From contig JAQGAU010000080.1 in assembly GCA_034698045.1 (NCBI GenBank), forward strand, positions 1-43,693: a stretch of 43,693 nt of DNA, written 5' to 3'. Positions 1 through 9,921 of the stretch are shown in pieces. The position numbers were made by a program, and so were the translations under genes. The DNA comes from Paramacrobiotus richtersi. Its lineage: Eukaryota > Tardigrada > Eutardigrada > Parachela > Macrobiotidae. The notes under the pieces are model-generated. The model worked only from the letters and a program-made list of their open reading frames with translations. It made no database searches and was not told the DNA's origin. Positions within the stretch are counted from its first letter, which is position 1. Every line of letters begins with the position of its first letter.

Positions 1-2
1 TT

Positions 3-242
3 CCGGATACCAGACGCTATCCAGTTGGCTCCCTGGCTGTCGGTGTATCTGTTCCCAATCAGGCAACCGCTTCGATGGCGTACATGCCTGCAAATCCTTC
101 ATATGCACCAACCGTTTCGGATTCCAGGAGTTATCCAGTTAACGGTTCCCCTGCTTTGGCGATGTTTGTTCCCATGGCATATTTGCCTTCGTATCCGTCC
201 ATGTTTCCTGCTTGGGGATGGCATGCACCAGCTCATGGATGA
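3..242 (+). CDS. Pro-rich secreted protein, copy 1 (3' part only)
   Basis: The window starts inside this gene. From base 3 a frame of 79 codons plus TGA reads as the C-terminal half of the same protein encoded at 3723-4328. It begins PDTRRYPVGSLAVGVSVPN and ends in GWHAPAHG. Two imperfect repeats are visible, each with a YPV-N/G-S core, separated by an ANPSYAP motif. The other forward frame open across this stretch is a shadow, because only this frame aligns with the paralogue. The family is not one I recognise. By analogy with the complete copy it should be exported. Substitutions between copies are spread along the frame and none breaks it, so this copy is probably functional, but its 5' end is outside the window. 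Confidence 0.75.
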   Translation, partial: PDTRRYPVGSLAVGVSVPNQATASMAYMPANPSYAPTVSDSRSYPVNGSPALAMFVPMAYLPSYPSMFPAWGWHAPAHG

Positions 243-655
243 CATCGATATTATACAGAGCATGTTAAAGGTCATGATTTCCATGTATCCTAGATTGGAA
301 CAACGTGTATGAAGTGTTATAGGCTGGTCGGAGAACTTTCACTAAAGAATTGTTGCAAATCTTCAGCTAATCTTTAACCTTTTCAATTAATCCATAATTT
401 CTTCCGAAATGTGTGCATACAGTACTGCATTGGCATCATATAGCTGTTGATTATGCAGTGCTAAATACTACAACAGCATATAAATGACGATTATTAACAT
501 TTTCGTGTGAATTCGACTTTCAACAACGGCATATAAATGCATACAAAAGAACAAACATCAGAATCATGACCTAATGCCTTATTTACACAATTACATGCAT
601 ATATGTTTGAGCTGCTGCAGTTAGCGCCACTGGAATGGTTTGAACGCAGTGCGTA
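243..655. other. Intergenic, tail-to-tail
   Basis: 413 bases between the stop of secreted-protein copy 1 and the stop of kinase copy 1, which converge here. It is AT-rich and no gene is visible. The matching stretch in unit 2 is 4329-5208, which is about twice as long. Confidence 0.6.
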
Positions 656-1704
656 CTATATGCTGTTGAACAAATGTGAGAACACCTTATGCGATAATAT
701 CATTTTGGCACGTGCGAAAGCAAACTCGGGAGACCCATTCCCATTTATCTGCTGTAACAGTCGTTTCCTCTCGGAGTACTCAACAACCGGATTCAATTCG
801 CGTACACAGTAATCAAGTCGTTTCTCCAAAACCGCCCTTGTGTCATCCTGACGTATCGTTCCCAAGCAGCGCTCAATAGATACGTGTGGGTTTACTTCCA
901 GAAGCAATACACAGGGAATCTCGACATGCGGCTGCATTTCGGCTTCCCGGGCGTTCAAACCGTCCAGGTTGATCGGAAAGTCGTGAACGAGAAAGGCACT
1001 CTTTGCGGAATTCGTCATGGCCCGGTAAAGCAGCGCAACGGTAGTTTCGGCCAGACGGAGCCTTCGGGGATGCTGGAGCGCATTGGCGGAAGCCCGCCCG
1101 TACCTTGAATTAAACGTATCGCGTTCGCGGCGGACGAGATCCCTGACGGGGAGGTGCGCATAGTCCAGGTGCTCGCTAAGCTGTCCGCAGAGGGTACGTT
1201 TTCCAGAGCCTGTTTTAAATTTATTCAGTTGATTCCGATAGTAATCAACTTTCTCAGACTTTTTTGTGTTAAACACTAAAGGAAAGTCTACTCTCAAAGA
1301 TTTAGTAACAGTACTGCACACTACATACATGTGACGTTATACTGGTCGTAATGAAACACTTTTTTCAGGAGTTCGGTAGGCATATGACTCTACACAGCAG
1401 GTAGAATAAAGTGTAGTAATAAACTTCATCTGACAAGCCATTTATTTATATATACACTTTGCTCAAACTGTGGTAAATACTAACGAAGGTCTACTCTTAG
1501 AGGCTTAGTACCAGTACACTACGTATATGTGACGGTAGAGTGGGTACACTGGTCGTAGTGAAACACTTTTGTCAGGAGTTTGGTAGGCAAATAACTCTAC
1601 ACAGCAGGTAGAATAAAGTATAGTATGAAGTTCACACGGGCCGGCATCTGAACACAACGTCCGCAAAAAAACAAACCTGTAACACCAAGAACGAATTCCT
1701 GCAT
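656..1704 (-). CDS. UMP-CMP-kinase-like protein, copy 1 (divergent)
   Basis: Two exons, complement(join(656..1209,1677..1704)), 193 residues. The GTTTGT donor and the AAACAG acceptor leave a phase-1 intron that splits the P-loop, giving GVTGSGKRTLC at residues 7-17. The family (adenylate kinase superfamily, NMP kinases) transfers the ATP gamma-phosphate to UMP, CMP or dCMP in cytosol or nucleus. The C-terminal half keeps RCLGTIRQDDTRAVLEKR, which matches the LID/DDxR region of UMP-CMP kinases. The NMP-binding side is degenerate: SAGxLLR has become PVRDLVR and the DGFPR motif has become HDFPI. The start is an ATG created where this copy differs from copy 2 by about 8 extra bases just before the P-loop. 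It gives an unusually short N-terminus, although human UMP-CMP kinase is also short there. Function is doubtful: it could be a catalytically weak paralogue or a decaying copy. Confidence 0.65.
1281..1660. repeat. Tandem duplication in the intron of kinase copy 1
   Basis: Two direct copies with a period of about 203-207 bases. The first starts at 1281 (AAGTCTACTCTCAAAG) and the second at about 1485. Both contain a GGTCGTARTGAAACACTTTT stretch and a shared CTCTACACAGCAGGTAGAAT. Kinase copy 2 has only one such unit (about 5839-5980). This explains most of the intron length difference, 467 versus 227 bases. Confidence 0.8.
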
Positions 1705-3722
1705 ATGACTTTCCTTCTTTCACTCGCTACGGATAATTCATGTCGGCTTTCTTTGCCACGGGAGGGAGAAATCTGGATACCGCAAGTATTTCGGGATGCA
1801 TCTTCATATATACAGTTCGCATAAAGGAAGAATGGAAGAAATGGAAAAACGCTCTGGCACTGTTTCGATCTGAAGCATGATGGAAAATACTAGTTATAGG
1901 CGCTTGAACATAGTGGAGTTCGCTAACAAAAGAGAAATCTTGCATAAACACAAACGTTAGGTTATACGAGTCACGCATGTATTATGTATACCATATGTTT
2001 AGAATTATCATTGTGCACGTGGTGACAGACTAACATGGGTTTGCCCTTTGCTGGTCTTGTGTATATACAAACAATTTGCAAATAACAAAGACGCTGAAGC
2101 CGTCGTATATATGTTGCCGACTGTCGTAAAAGAGGTCACTGCAAAGCGATCCGCTCACAAGGGGACAAATGGTTGGCAGCCATGCACTACGGTCAAATAT
2201 TTTTGCAAGCGGCATTTTGCCTTCAATTAAGCAAAATAATTCTAATGCTCATGCATCCGTTTAATGTTTTAACGTACTAACGCTAACATTTACATCACTG
2301 TGCTGAGAAAATTTACCGATAAGAAATTGAGAAAGTTGAAACCGGGAGCCTTATATACACAAGTACCGGGTGCGTCAGAAGGTCACGGATGAGATGCAGT
2401 TGTGCAAGTACTAGTACAAACCAGTGCCAAGAGATTATTAAGTCCTACCATTAATTTTGCCAGAAATAACACATGCATGATCAGAATGTGCAGCGTCCAA
2501 AGTTTTGAGATTCTTCGTCGTTCATATATTATAATCATATTATCATACTGTAGCGATGATTACATATGCTATTATATTCTCATTTAGTTTTGCAACTTGT
2601 ACCGTCGGTAACTATTTGAAAGGAGGAAAGAAATGGGATCGACATTAGTTTTGTTTGCATGTTGTCGCGAAGTATTTGGATTGTTTGTATTTGTATATAC
2701 AGTGCATACAGACAGCGAACCGCAAGTATCACTGCCCGTCCTTTGAGTAATAAACTTATTGTTCAAATAATTTTTCCAAAATTAAAAATAAAATAAAATT
2801 GCCGGAAGACAGGTGAAATTCATGAAATACCGAAAACTACAGGTCATTCGCTTTTACTGTCCAGCTAGCTATCCTTTTATTAAGAAGTCACTAGGTAATG
2901 TAGGATTATTAAAAGATTCAGCAACCTAATAAAAAAAAGGGACGATTTAAATTTTGCACCCATACAATAGAATACATGGTTACACACGTATTCCGTACAA
3001 CGTTGAACGTCGTACGCTGAACACATAAAATATTACTAAAAAATTAGTAGAACTACAATTAAGCTTAACAAGTTCATTTCGTTTCATATGTCGTTAGAAT
3101 TGTATGTATTTAGTTACTTATCGAACGTATGTATACAGTCTTATAGGGTACAATGACGTGATGATAAAAACATTCTTATTGGTACATCGTCGGGAAACGA
3201 AATCTGTGCCACCTTCATTGTTGAACTCTCGACTTAGCGCTCGAGGGTTGTGTGTATTATGTGTTAAAGAACCAAAATACCACTCAATGAGTCAATGGAC
3301 AGTTTCAAAAACTAGCAACAGCCCTCTGTTTTGTAAGACACATCCGAATGTTTACAGCAGTTATTTTGACAAGAGAAAATTTTTGCAATAAACCAAATCA
3401 CTGGAAAACGTTATGTAATGGAACAACTTTAGTAGCAATACGCAGTAATCAACTGAAAGGGTTTCAAGTGAATTCATAAAGCGACAGTAAACTTAACGGA
3501 TACAGTCCGTCTACCATTGAACTATCTGAGTGGTGAGCAGAAATCAAAAGTATCCTGATTCCTGCTGCAGTGTGAAGATCTAAATAAGAAGGTTCATGCA
3601 CATCGTTAAGCCAAAATTTTCACCACTCGCACTACCTGATCGAGTTTGAATTTTTCAGCAGTTATCAAACGTTACTACAAACTTGATTCCGAATAAGTTA
3701 ATGGCAGTTTAATTTTCTAACC
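1705..3722. other. Intergenic between kinase copy 1 and secreted-protein copy 2
   Basis: No gene can be supported here. Up to about 2960 the DNA is duplicated at 6020-7220. Short open frames, such as a 37-codon ATG frame at 2633-2746, are not conserved in unit 2: a 2-base length difference shifts the frame. Bases 2960-3720 are unique and AT-rich. They contain a weak tRNA-like minus-strand segment around 3480-3535 (see rejected items). Confidence 0.5.
2270..2450 (+). promoter_or_regulatory. Conserved noncoding block with TATA-like core, unit 1
   Basis: This block and 6570-6765 are much more alike than their flanks, sharing GGTCACGGATGAGATGCAGT followed by TGTGCAAGTACTAGTA. Unit 1 has CCTTATATACAC at 2349-2360, a TATA-like core. 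Unit 2 has TTTGTACACACAC at that place, so the TATA match is lost there. The block lies about 0.6 kb upstream of each kinase gene. It might be a kinase promoter or enhancer, or the start of an unannotated plus-strand transcript. No coding frame is shared by both copies. Confidence 0.35.
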
Positions 3723-4328
3723 ATGGACTCCTACTTTACACTCGCACAACTGTGTCTCCTTGTCGCGGTGGCCGCACACCCTGCACCGTCTCAACCAAAG
3801 TGGATGCCATCTTATCCTGAGTTCGTGACGGGATACGAAATTCCCCGCACTCTGCAACAGATGAGCCGCGATATGACAGCAGAACCTCCAGCACCCGACC
3901 CGTTCAAGAATTGGCTTCGCTGTTGGGAGCGGTTAATGTTCGGTCTACCGCAGCCACTGATCCTTCAGAATGGAACCAAATACACGTGTGAATACAAGAT
4001 CACTATCTCTCTCGAGAACAATCCAAAGGAGAAGGACGAGCAGGTAAGCAATCCACCAGCGAGTGCGAATAACATTTCTTCCGTTCCGGATACCAGAAGC
4101 TATCCAGTTGGATCCGCGGCTGTCGGTGTTACTGTTCCCAATCATGCAACCGCTTCGTTGCCGCACGTGCCAGCAAATCCCTCGTATGCACCAAACGTTC
4201 CGGATAAAACAAGTTTTCCAGTTAATGGTTCCGCTGTTTTGGGGACGTTTGTTCCCATGGCATATTTGCCTAATTCGTATCCTTCCACGTACCCTGCTTT
4301 GGGATGGCCTGCACCAGCTCAAGGATGA
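3723..4328 (+). CDS. Pro-rich secreted protein, copy 2
   Basis: A single open frame of 201 residues from ATGG. It opens with a signal peptide (MDSYFTLAQLCLLVAVAAHP, likely cleaved near residue 23). A middle region of about 70 residues has two Cys (LRCWERLM and YTCEYK) that could form a disulfide, and an N-glycosylation site (NGT). The C-terminal third is Pro/Ser/Ala/Val-rich, with two imperfect repeats of about 40 residues starting VPDTRSYPVGS and VPDKTSFPVNGS and further N-x-S sites. The family is unknown to me. It looks like an extracellular or cuticle-type protein, which is inference. A strong donor-like CAGGTAAGC lies inside the frame near 4040, so an alternative spliced form is possible. 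The frame continues cleanly through it, and the paralogue is coding downstream of it. Confidence 0.75.
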   Translation: MDSYFTLAQLCLLVAVAAHPAPSQPKWMPSYPEFVTGYEIPRTLQQMSRDMTAEPPAPDPFKNWLRCWERLMFGLPQPLILQNGTKYTCEYKITISLENNPKEKDEQVSNPPASANNISSVPDTRSYPVGSAAVGVTVPNHATASLPHVPANPSYAPNVPDKTSFPVNGSAVLGTFVPMAYLPNSYPSTYPALGWPAPAQG

Positions 4329-5208
4329 GTCTTTTAAAGGTCATAATTTGTGTGTTTCCTAGATCGGTACGAGTACTGTGTGTATGAAGTGCTGCATGCT
4401 GGTCGAAGAATTTCCACTAAAGAATTAATCTGCACCCTTTTCAGTTAACCTGTAATTTCATGCGAAATGTTAGTTTTATGAATTTACTGCATCTCATACT
4501 GTAAATCTCAACGCTACTTCATTGAACATCATAGCTGTTGATTGTGCAAGGTATACTGTATACTGCTACATCAAATTATAAATAAATGACGATTACGAAG
4601 TAAGTACAACAGTTTCGTATGAATTCGAATTTTAACAACTGCATGTAAATGCATGCAAAAGAACAAGCATCCGCTTAATCTGCTGCTTGATTCCTCACAA
4701 TGGTTAGTCCCAATTCAGCATATATTAAGTCATATTTAAAAATCCCCTCCGCCCATCAGAGGCCACTTTTCAGTCGGTAGTACACATCTAATCAGCACTT
4801 AAGTCCGGATCCATGGCAGTTTTCTAGCAACTTCCGGACACTCTTTCTTACTGACAAGAAGGTAACAAATCTCATAATTCTCAGATTCATCACATGCTGC
4901 TTTATTTACATGCATATGTTTAGCTGCTTCAATTAGCTTCAAACAAACGGTAGGGCATAAAATATATAATATAATAAATGCAAGATTATATATACTGTAA
5001 TACAATATAAATGTAATAATGTAATACCGTAATATAAATGTGAGAACAAACATAAACGTATTTCCGAGAACAAGCAAAAACGTATTTCCTCCGCCGCACT
5101 CGTCATCTCTAGCTGTAGTTTCATGTTGTGTCAGTCTAATTTATTCCTCAAAGATTAGATTCACGCCAAACAACCCGCTGCTCAAAGAACGCTAAATTTA
5201 ATAACAGA
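4329..5208. other. Intergenic, tail-to-tail in unit 2
   Basis: 880 bases between converging stops. It holds an AT-rich stretch with repeated TAATATAAATG-type words at about 4960-5060. No gene is seen; the short open frames on the minus strand there are low-complexity. Confidence 0.55.
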
Positions 5209-6239
5209 TTAGTGTACACATTTCGTATCCGTCGAGAAAATGAAATCCTTATGCGTCAATATTATTTTAGCACGAGCGAAAATAATTTCGGATGACTTAT
5301 TCCCATCTATCTTCTGTAGCAGTCGTTTTCTCTCGTAATACTCAACAACCGGACTAAGTTCACGTATGCAGTAATTCAGTCGTTTCTCCAAAACCGCCCT
5401 GGTATCGTCCTGACGTATCCTTCCCAAGCAGCGGTCAATATAAACTTGTGGATTTACTTCCAGAAGCAATACACACGGAATCTCGACATGTGGCTGCATT
5501 TCGGCTTCCCAGGCATTCAAACAGTCTAAACTGACAGGAAAGTCGTGAACTAGAAAACCACTCTTTCTTGAGTTTTCCATGGTGCGGCGAAGCAGTGCAA
5601 CGGTAGTTTCGGCCAGACCGTGCCTTCGGGGATGCTGGAGCGCATTCGCGATCATCCGCCCATACTCTGAACTAAATGCATCGCGTTCGCGGCGGATGAG
5701 GTCCCTGACGGAGAGGGGCTCGTAGTCCAGGTACTTGCTGAGCTGATCGCAGAGGGTACGTTTTCCAGCGCCTAATTTAAAGTTATTCAGTTGATTTCGA
5801 TATTAATAAACTTCGTCAAACTGTCGTAAATACTAAACGAAAGTCTACTCTCAAAGACTTAGTAACAGTAGACTACATCTATGTGGTCGTAATGAAACAC
5901 TTTTGTCAGGAGTTCGGTACGGTAGGCATGTGGCTCTACACAGTAGGTAGAAGTAGGTATAGTATGAAGTTTGCACGGCATCAGAAAACAAAACAAACCT
6001 GGAACACCGAGAACAAAGATGACTTTCCTTCTTTCACTTGGTAACGATAATTCATGTCGGTTTTCTTTACCACTGGACGGAGAAATCTGGATATTTCCAG
6101 TATTTCTGGATGTACTGCCACATACAGTTTGGATAGAAAAAGTCTGCAAGTGTGGGGAAAACGCTTTGACACTGTGTCGTCTAGGAGTGTGATGGAAAAT
6201 CCTTATTAAACGCTGGAACATACTGCAGTAAGCTAACAA
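5209..6239 (-). CDS. UMP-CMP-kinase-like protein, copy 2 (start unclear)
   Basis: Exon 2 is complement(5209..5771) and exon 1 ends at 5999 with a GTTTGT donor. The phase-1 intron of 227 bases splits the P-loop, giving VIFVLGVPGAGKRTLC, a fully canonical Walker A. Downstream come SVRDLIRRERD, a degenerate NMP motif; HDFPVS in place of DGFPR; and RCLGRIRQDDTRAVLEKR, the LID/DDxR region, kept. The C-terminus ends in TKCVH. The exon 1 frame stays open upstream to a TTG at 6239, but no in-frame ATG exists in it. The true start could be in an unseen upstream exon, could be non-ATG, or the copy could be a pseudogene. The span given covers the open frame. The reading frame of exon 2 is undamaged, which argues for recent or present selection. 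Confidence 0.55.
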
Positions 6240-6569
6240 AAATAAATCTTGTAGAAATACGAAACGTTAGGTTATAGGAGAGAATGCTTCCACTTATTTG
6301 TCCACGTATGTACAGCATATGCTTAGAATTATCATTGTCGTGACAGAAAAACATGGGTTTGGCCTTTGCAAGTCTTGTACAAACAATTTGCAAATGACAA
6401 AGACCCATAGAAGCTGTCGTAGGTTGGTCGGCTTCCGTAACAGAGTTTATGCAAAGTGATCCGCTCACAAGGGGATAAATGGCTGTCGCAATGACAGCAG
6501 CCACAAATTCTTTGACAGCTGCATTTTGCCTTGGCAAGCAAATGCTGATGCACTCGTTTAATTAATGGG

Positions 6570-6765
6570 CTAACGTACTAACGCTAACGTTTACTGTACA
6601 TCACTGTGCCGAGAAAATATACCGATAAGAAACTGAGAAATTCGAAATCGGGAGCTTTGTACACACACAAAGTACCGGGTACGTCGGAAGGTCACGGATG
6701 AGATGCAGTTGTGCAAGTACTAGTATAAACCAGTGCCAAGGAATTATTAGGTCATACCGTCGAGT
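6570..6765 (+). promoter_or_regulatory. Conserved noncoding block, unit 2
   Basis: Counterpart of 2270-2450, nearly identical over the second half but lacking the TATA-like core of unit 1. See that entry. Confidence 0.3.
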
Positions 6766-7572
6766 CCGTTAGTTTTGTAAATTAAATAACAGATGCATGT
6801 TCGGAATGTGCAGCGTCTAAAGTTTTGAATTCTTGGTCGTTCATACATTATAACCACACTGTAACGATGATGCATTACACGTAATTACATAAGCTATTGT
6901 ATTCTCATTTTGTTTGTGCAACTTGTACCATTGGTAACTATTTGAAGTGAGGAAGAAGATGGGATCGACATTTTTTGCATGTTGTTGTTGTCAGTATATT
7001 GATCATGTTTGTTTGTATACATACAGTGCATGTAGACATCGAACCGACAGTACTTATTCCAATTCGTCCTTCGCGCAATAAAATACATTTCCGAAAGACA
7101 GGTAAAATTCATGAAAACTACGTCATTTGCTTTTACTGTCCAGCAAGCTATCTTTTTATTAAGGAGTCACTAGTTAATGTAGAATTCTTTAAAGATTCAG
7201 CAACATAGTAGAAAAAAAGCGCCGATTTAAAATTTGAGAGCAAAAGCACTGCTTTGAATAAATTTATAGCAGCATATATCCCTGCGCAATCAATTTTGGT
7301 AATCAAATGTTTGCAGAAGTACTAATAAGCGCTCACCCACATATGATAGTCTTTCGCATGCACGGGCGTAATGAGTAACTCAAGTATTAACCAATAGAAG
7401 TAATGCAAAAGTAAGCGGAGTACAAACCATTTAGATTCAGTGTGTTGATACGGTAGCATATCATGCGGACGTATCAAATACTCCTGTTTAAGTTCCAAAA
7501 AAAGGTCGTCGTACTTGAAACGATACCTAGAAGCCCGTAAGGATACATGGTCTCTCGAAATAAGTTTTTTGT

Positions 7573-7622
7573 AGCAATGACGATTGATGAAAGACAGCCA
7601 CTTGTAAATACATTGCTTCCGG
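7573..7622 (+). promoter_or_regulatory. Shared upstream element of the peptide genes
   Basis: CAATGACGATTG followed about 15 bases later by CTTGTAAATACATTGCTT. The same arrangement occurs near 13,367-13,412 and 21,525-21,575, upstream of peptide copies B and C. In A and B the CTTGTAAAT word lies about 225 bases before the ancestral start site. It is a candidate regulatory element, by position and retention in three copies. Confidence 0.35.
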
Positions 7623-7729
7623 CACAGTAGGTGGTGTTTATAGCGAATGGATCTGAACCTCAGCAGAATGTACCGTTGTCGCGGTATTATGACAAGACAC
7701 ATCCGTAACAAATGGACAATTAGCATATG

Positions 7730-7740
7730 CATATATAAAT
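7730..7740 (+). promoter_or_regulatory. TATA box of peptide gene A
   Basis: CATATATAAAT. The equivalent site in copy B is at about 13,521-13,530. It lies 95 bases before the ancestral start position, a normal core-promoter distance with a short 5' leader. It lies only about 35 bases before the ATG at 7766. Confidence 0.45.
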
Positions 7741-7765
7741 CCAGAAGTTGTTTCAAAAAGCATAT

Positions 7766-8539
7766 ATGTTAATCTTGTTTGAACGTTTTCGATTATACGG
7801 GAGCTTTGAACTGAAATCCGTAGCCAGGTTTTCCTCGGTGAATCTTGCAAGCTGTATTGCCGTCTTACTTTTGATATCAGTTACGCGGACAATGTCCCAG
7901 ATGCCTGCAATGGATCTAGCAAGCCAAGCCGCAAACTCGGGCAGGGTACGAACGCTAGCCATAGAAATTGCCGAAACGCCAGTTTTACAGCAAGCTGGCT
8001 ATGCAGTAACTATCCCGAGACATAATGACCTTTTAGCTTTTGATAACTGCAGCCTACACATAGTTAACCGTCTTGCTTATCCTATTTTTCTTGAATCTTG
8101 TTTTGCTTCTCACGATTGGTTTCATGTATTCGCGAATATTCAACGTTGTTTCTGCCAAGAAATGAGCAAGGATCAAATATTCACGTTTTTGTTGTCATGC
8201 TGCAGTAGGTTGCTGTTGTAGTTAGCTTACCGCCAGTAGAAGAGCGTCCGCGTGCTCCTGTCGTTTATAATGTTTTTTGTTTAAATTGTACTTGACCACA
8301 GGTGGTGCCCAGCGTATGGACAAACGGCAAATATTACACTGGCGGTGTCGGAGTGCCGATCATCTATAACGGTAACAATCGACCATCGGTCGGGCTCGGG
8401 GGAACTGTGAGCGGAGGCTTTGGGGTATGTGCATCCTAGTACCGACGCGATTTACGTTATTTAAGAACTGGATGGTTATTAGGGCGGATCAAAGCCGAAT
8501 TATGGCGTCGGTGTCGGCATACGGATCCCGTTCGGCTGA
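7766..8539 (+). CDS. Gly-rich secreted peptide A (ancestral start lost)
   Basis: Three exons, join(7766..7945,8302..8424,8483..8539), all phase 0. Exon 1 has a hydrophobic run (CIAVLLLISVT) and the family motif PAMDLASQAANSG. Exon 2 is Gly/Asn-rich (TNGKYYTGGVGVPIIYNG). Exon 3 ends NYGVGVGIRIPFG. The exon layout and the SGGFGGGSKPNYGV junction are the same in copy B. The codon aligned with the start of B is AGG here (7826-7828), so this copy must use the ATG at 7766, which adds about 20 residues before the signal region. That ATG lies about 35 bases after the TATA box, at or next to the expected transcription start, so translation may be poor. The family is unknown. The Gly-rich strands resemble insect Gly-rich antimicrobial peptides in composition only. 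Confidence 0.55.
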
Positions 8540-9921
8540 TTAACAGGGCAACATCGGGGAGACCACCAGTTGTCAACTCACATGTTCCATAGCAGTACTC
8601 CTAGTTGAAATCTAATTAGTACCTGAATAGGACTGGAACTGATCTGAATTCAAAGGTACTATAAGTTATAACCAGTTTATGTTTGTTCTTTTTGCTGTTT
8701 TACTAATTTACATATTGCCCGGTTCAAGGTTTCTTGTTTGGTATTAAAACAAATTTCATTCCTTACTCGAATACAGTGAGAATCAGTCTGCTATGCACAT
8801 GACAGTCAATATAAGATTTAATACGAGAAGCGCTGTAAACCGTAAACTGTACTACAAAATTGGTCTACAACATGCGACGAATGTAAATTTACAATCACCA
8901 ATAATTGCAAATGCAGTACGTAGATCGGTACTTGTGTTTTGATTGGCTTTTATTAGTATTGTTTTGCTGTGCAGGGTACCAGTTTATTCGTTCACATAGA
9001 ATCAGACGCTGTGGGTTTATGCAAAGAATCTTGCATGTGGTTTGCTTGTTTGCCAAAACCTTCTGTACATGAGCTGTATTGTCTTAACGCGGTTTTCGAT
9101 AGAAACAGGTTAGTCCAGATTGAACCATGCAATATCAAATGAAAATTTGCTCTTCTTTTATTCTAACAAACATATCATTCACGAAGGGCATGCACTGGAA
9201 AATCAGTCATGTTTTCAAACGCTAAAAGTTAGTACAAACAATGAAGCAGCAGCAAAGACATTTTGGACAGAGGAAGCTGATCAAAATTTCGCAGGTCCAG
9301 CTCATTCCAAAAGCTATCCACGGTAACAAGTTCGGTGAAAGTGTGTCTGCAAAACGACATCGATCATATAACGGTAGTAAATATTTCTTTGGTATTCGGT
9401 ATTGTGACGGTAAATGTATTTGCGGCTTAAACTGTACAGAGCCGGTGCGAACACGTCTTGCAGGTTAAACAATTAAACGAAAAAAGGTTAAACGTAAAAT
9501 GTCACACCTATAAACAACTGATTATTGCCAAATCTGATGCAACCGCAACGATTTGTCGTGTCGAAACCCCGAATCTGGTGGAATCTGTGCATTAATTGTA
9601 TCAGTGTGCAATCATTACAGTGTTAGTTACTGTACAATTGCTGCACTATCATGCAGCTGATATTCTCGTTAACGAGACACGGTCAGTCCATGAGAAACGT
9701 ATTATATCATTAAGTTTATACAAATTACATCATCCAAGTTGATCCAACTACGTATCGGTAAGAATTACGCAGACGCCACTTCTTCATCCGTTTCTGATGT
9801 TAAAGCCAGCACCAAATTATTATCCCAAGTCCTAGTCGCATTTACAAAGATCTAATACGACGAGCATTTCCCGAAAGATTGCGGGTGTACCATCACCAGC
9901 TCCGGTGCGTTAGGATAGCGC
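8540..9921. other. Intergenic between peptide A and F-box copy 1
   Basis: Bases 8540-8780 match 14,384-14,600, and 9200-9370 match 17,670-17,830 (AAGCAGCAGCAAAGACATTT). Between them unit 1 has only about 400 bases, whereas unit 2 has about 3 kb containing the Shisa-like gene. No coding gene is supported here. Short forward frames at 9120-9470 are not kept in the other copy. Confidence 0.5.

Larger units (their letters stand above)
1..2960. repeat. Segmental duplication, unit 1
   Basis: This unit matches 4084-7220 in the same order and orientation: secreted-protein 3' end, kinase gene and upstream DNA. Anchor pairs are 1/4084, 656/5209, 2040/6352, 2402/6715 and 2880/7150. Homology fades soon after the shared run near 2930 and 7200. 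The left end lies outside the window. Confidence 0.85.
4084..7220. repeat. Segmental duplication, unit 2
   Basis: Direct tandem counterpart of bases 1-2960. Gene content and order are the same. Differences are mainly indels in noncoding DNA and the single rather than doubled intronic repeat of the kinase gene. Confidence 0.85.
6240..7765. other. Intergenic between kinase copy 2 and peptide gene A
   Basis: Up to about 7220 this is the copy of the upstream DNA in unit 1. From about 7370 it is homologous to DNA upstream of peptide genes B (about 13,210) and C (about 21,360). No gene is supported. Confidence 0.5.

Noticed and set aside
25-312. Forward open frame of 95 codons at the window start
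   Set aside because: It is a shadow: the frame starting at base 3 aligns with the complete secreted protein at 3723-4328, while this frame does not.
3480-3535. tRNA-like segment on the minus strand (AGATAGTTCAATGGTAGAC then GGACTGTATCC)
   Set aside because: It has an A-box-like D arm, but the anticodon stem cannot hold a 7-base loop with T33 and no T arm follows. At most it is an old SINE or tRNA fragment.
6975-7208. 77-codon forward frame with hydrophobic N-terminus
   Set aside because: The matching stretch in unit 1 (2640-2900) is out of frame by 2 bases and has early stops, so coding is not conserved.
9120-9468. Overlapping forward frames containing KQQQRHFGQRK
   Set aside because: The DNA is duplicated at 17,690-17,830, but the frames are not preserved there.
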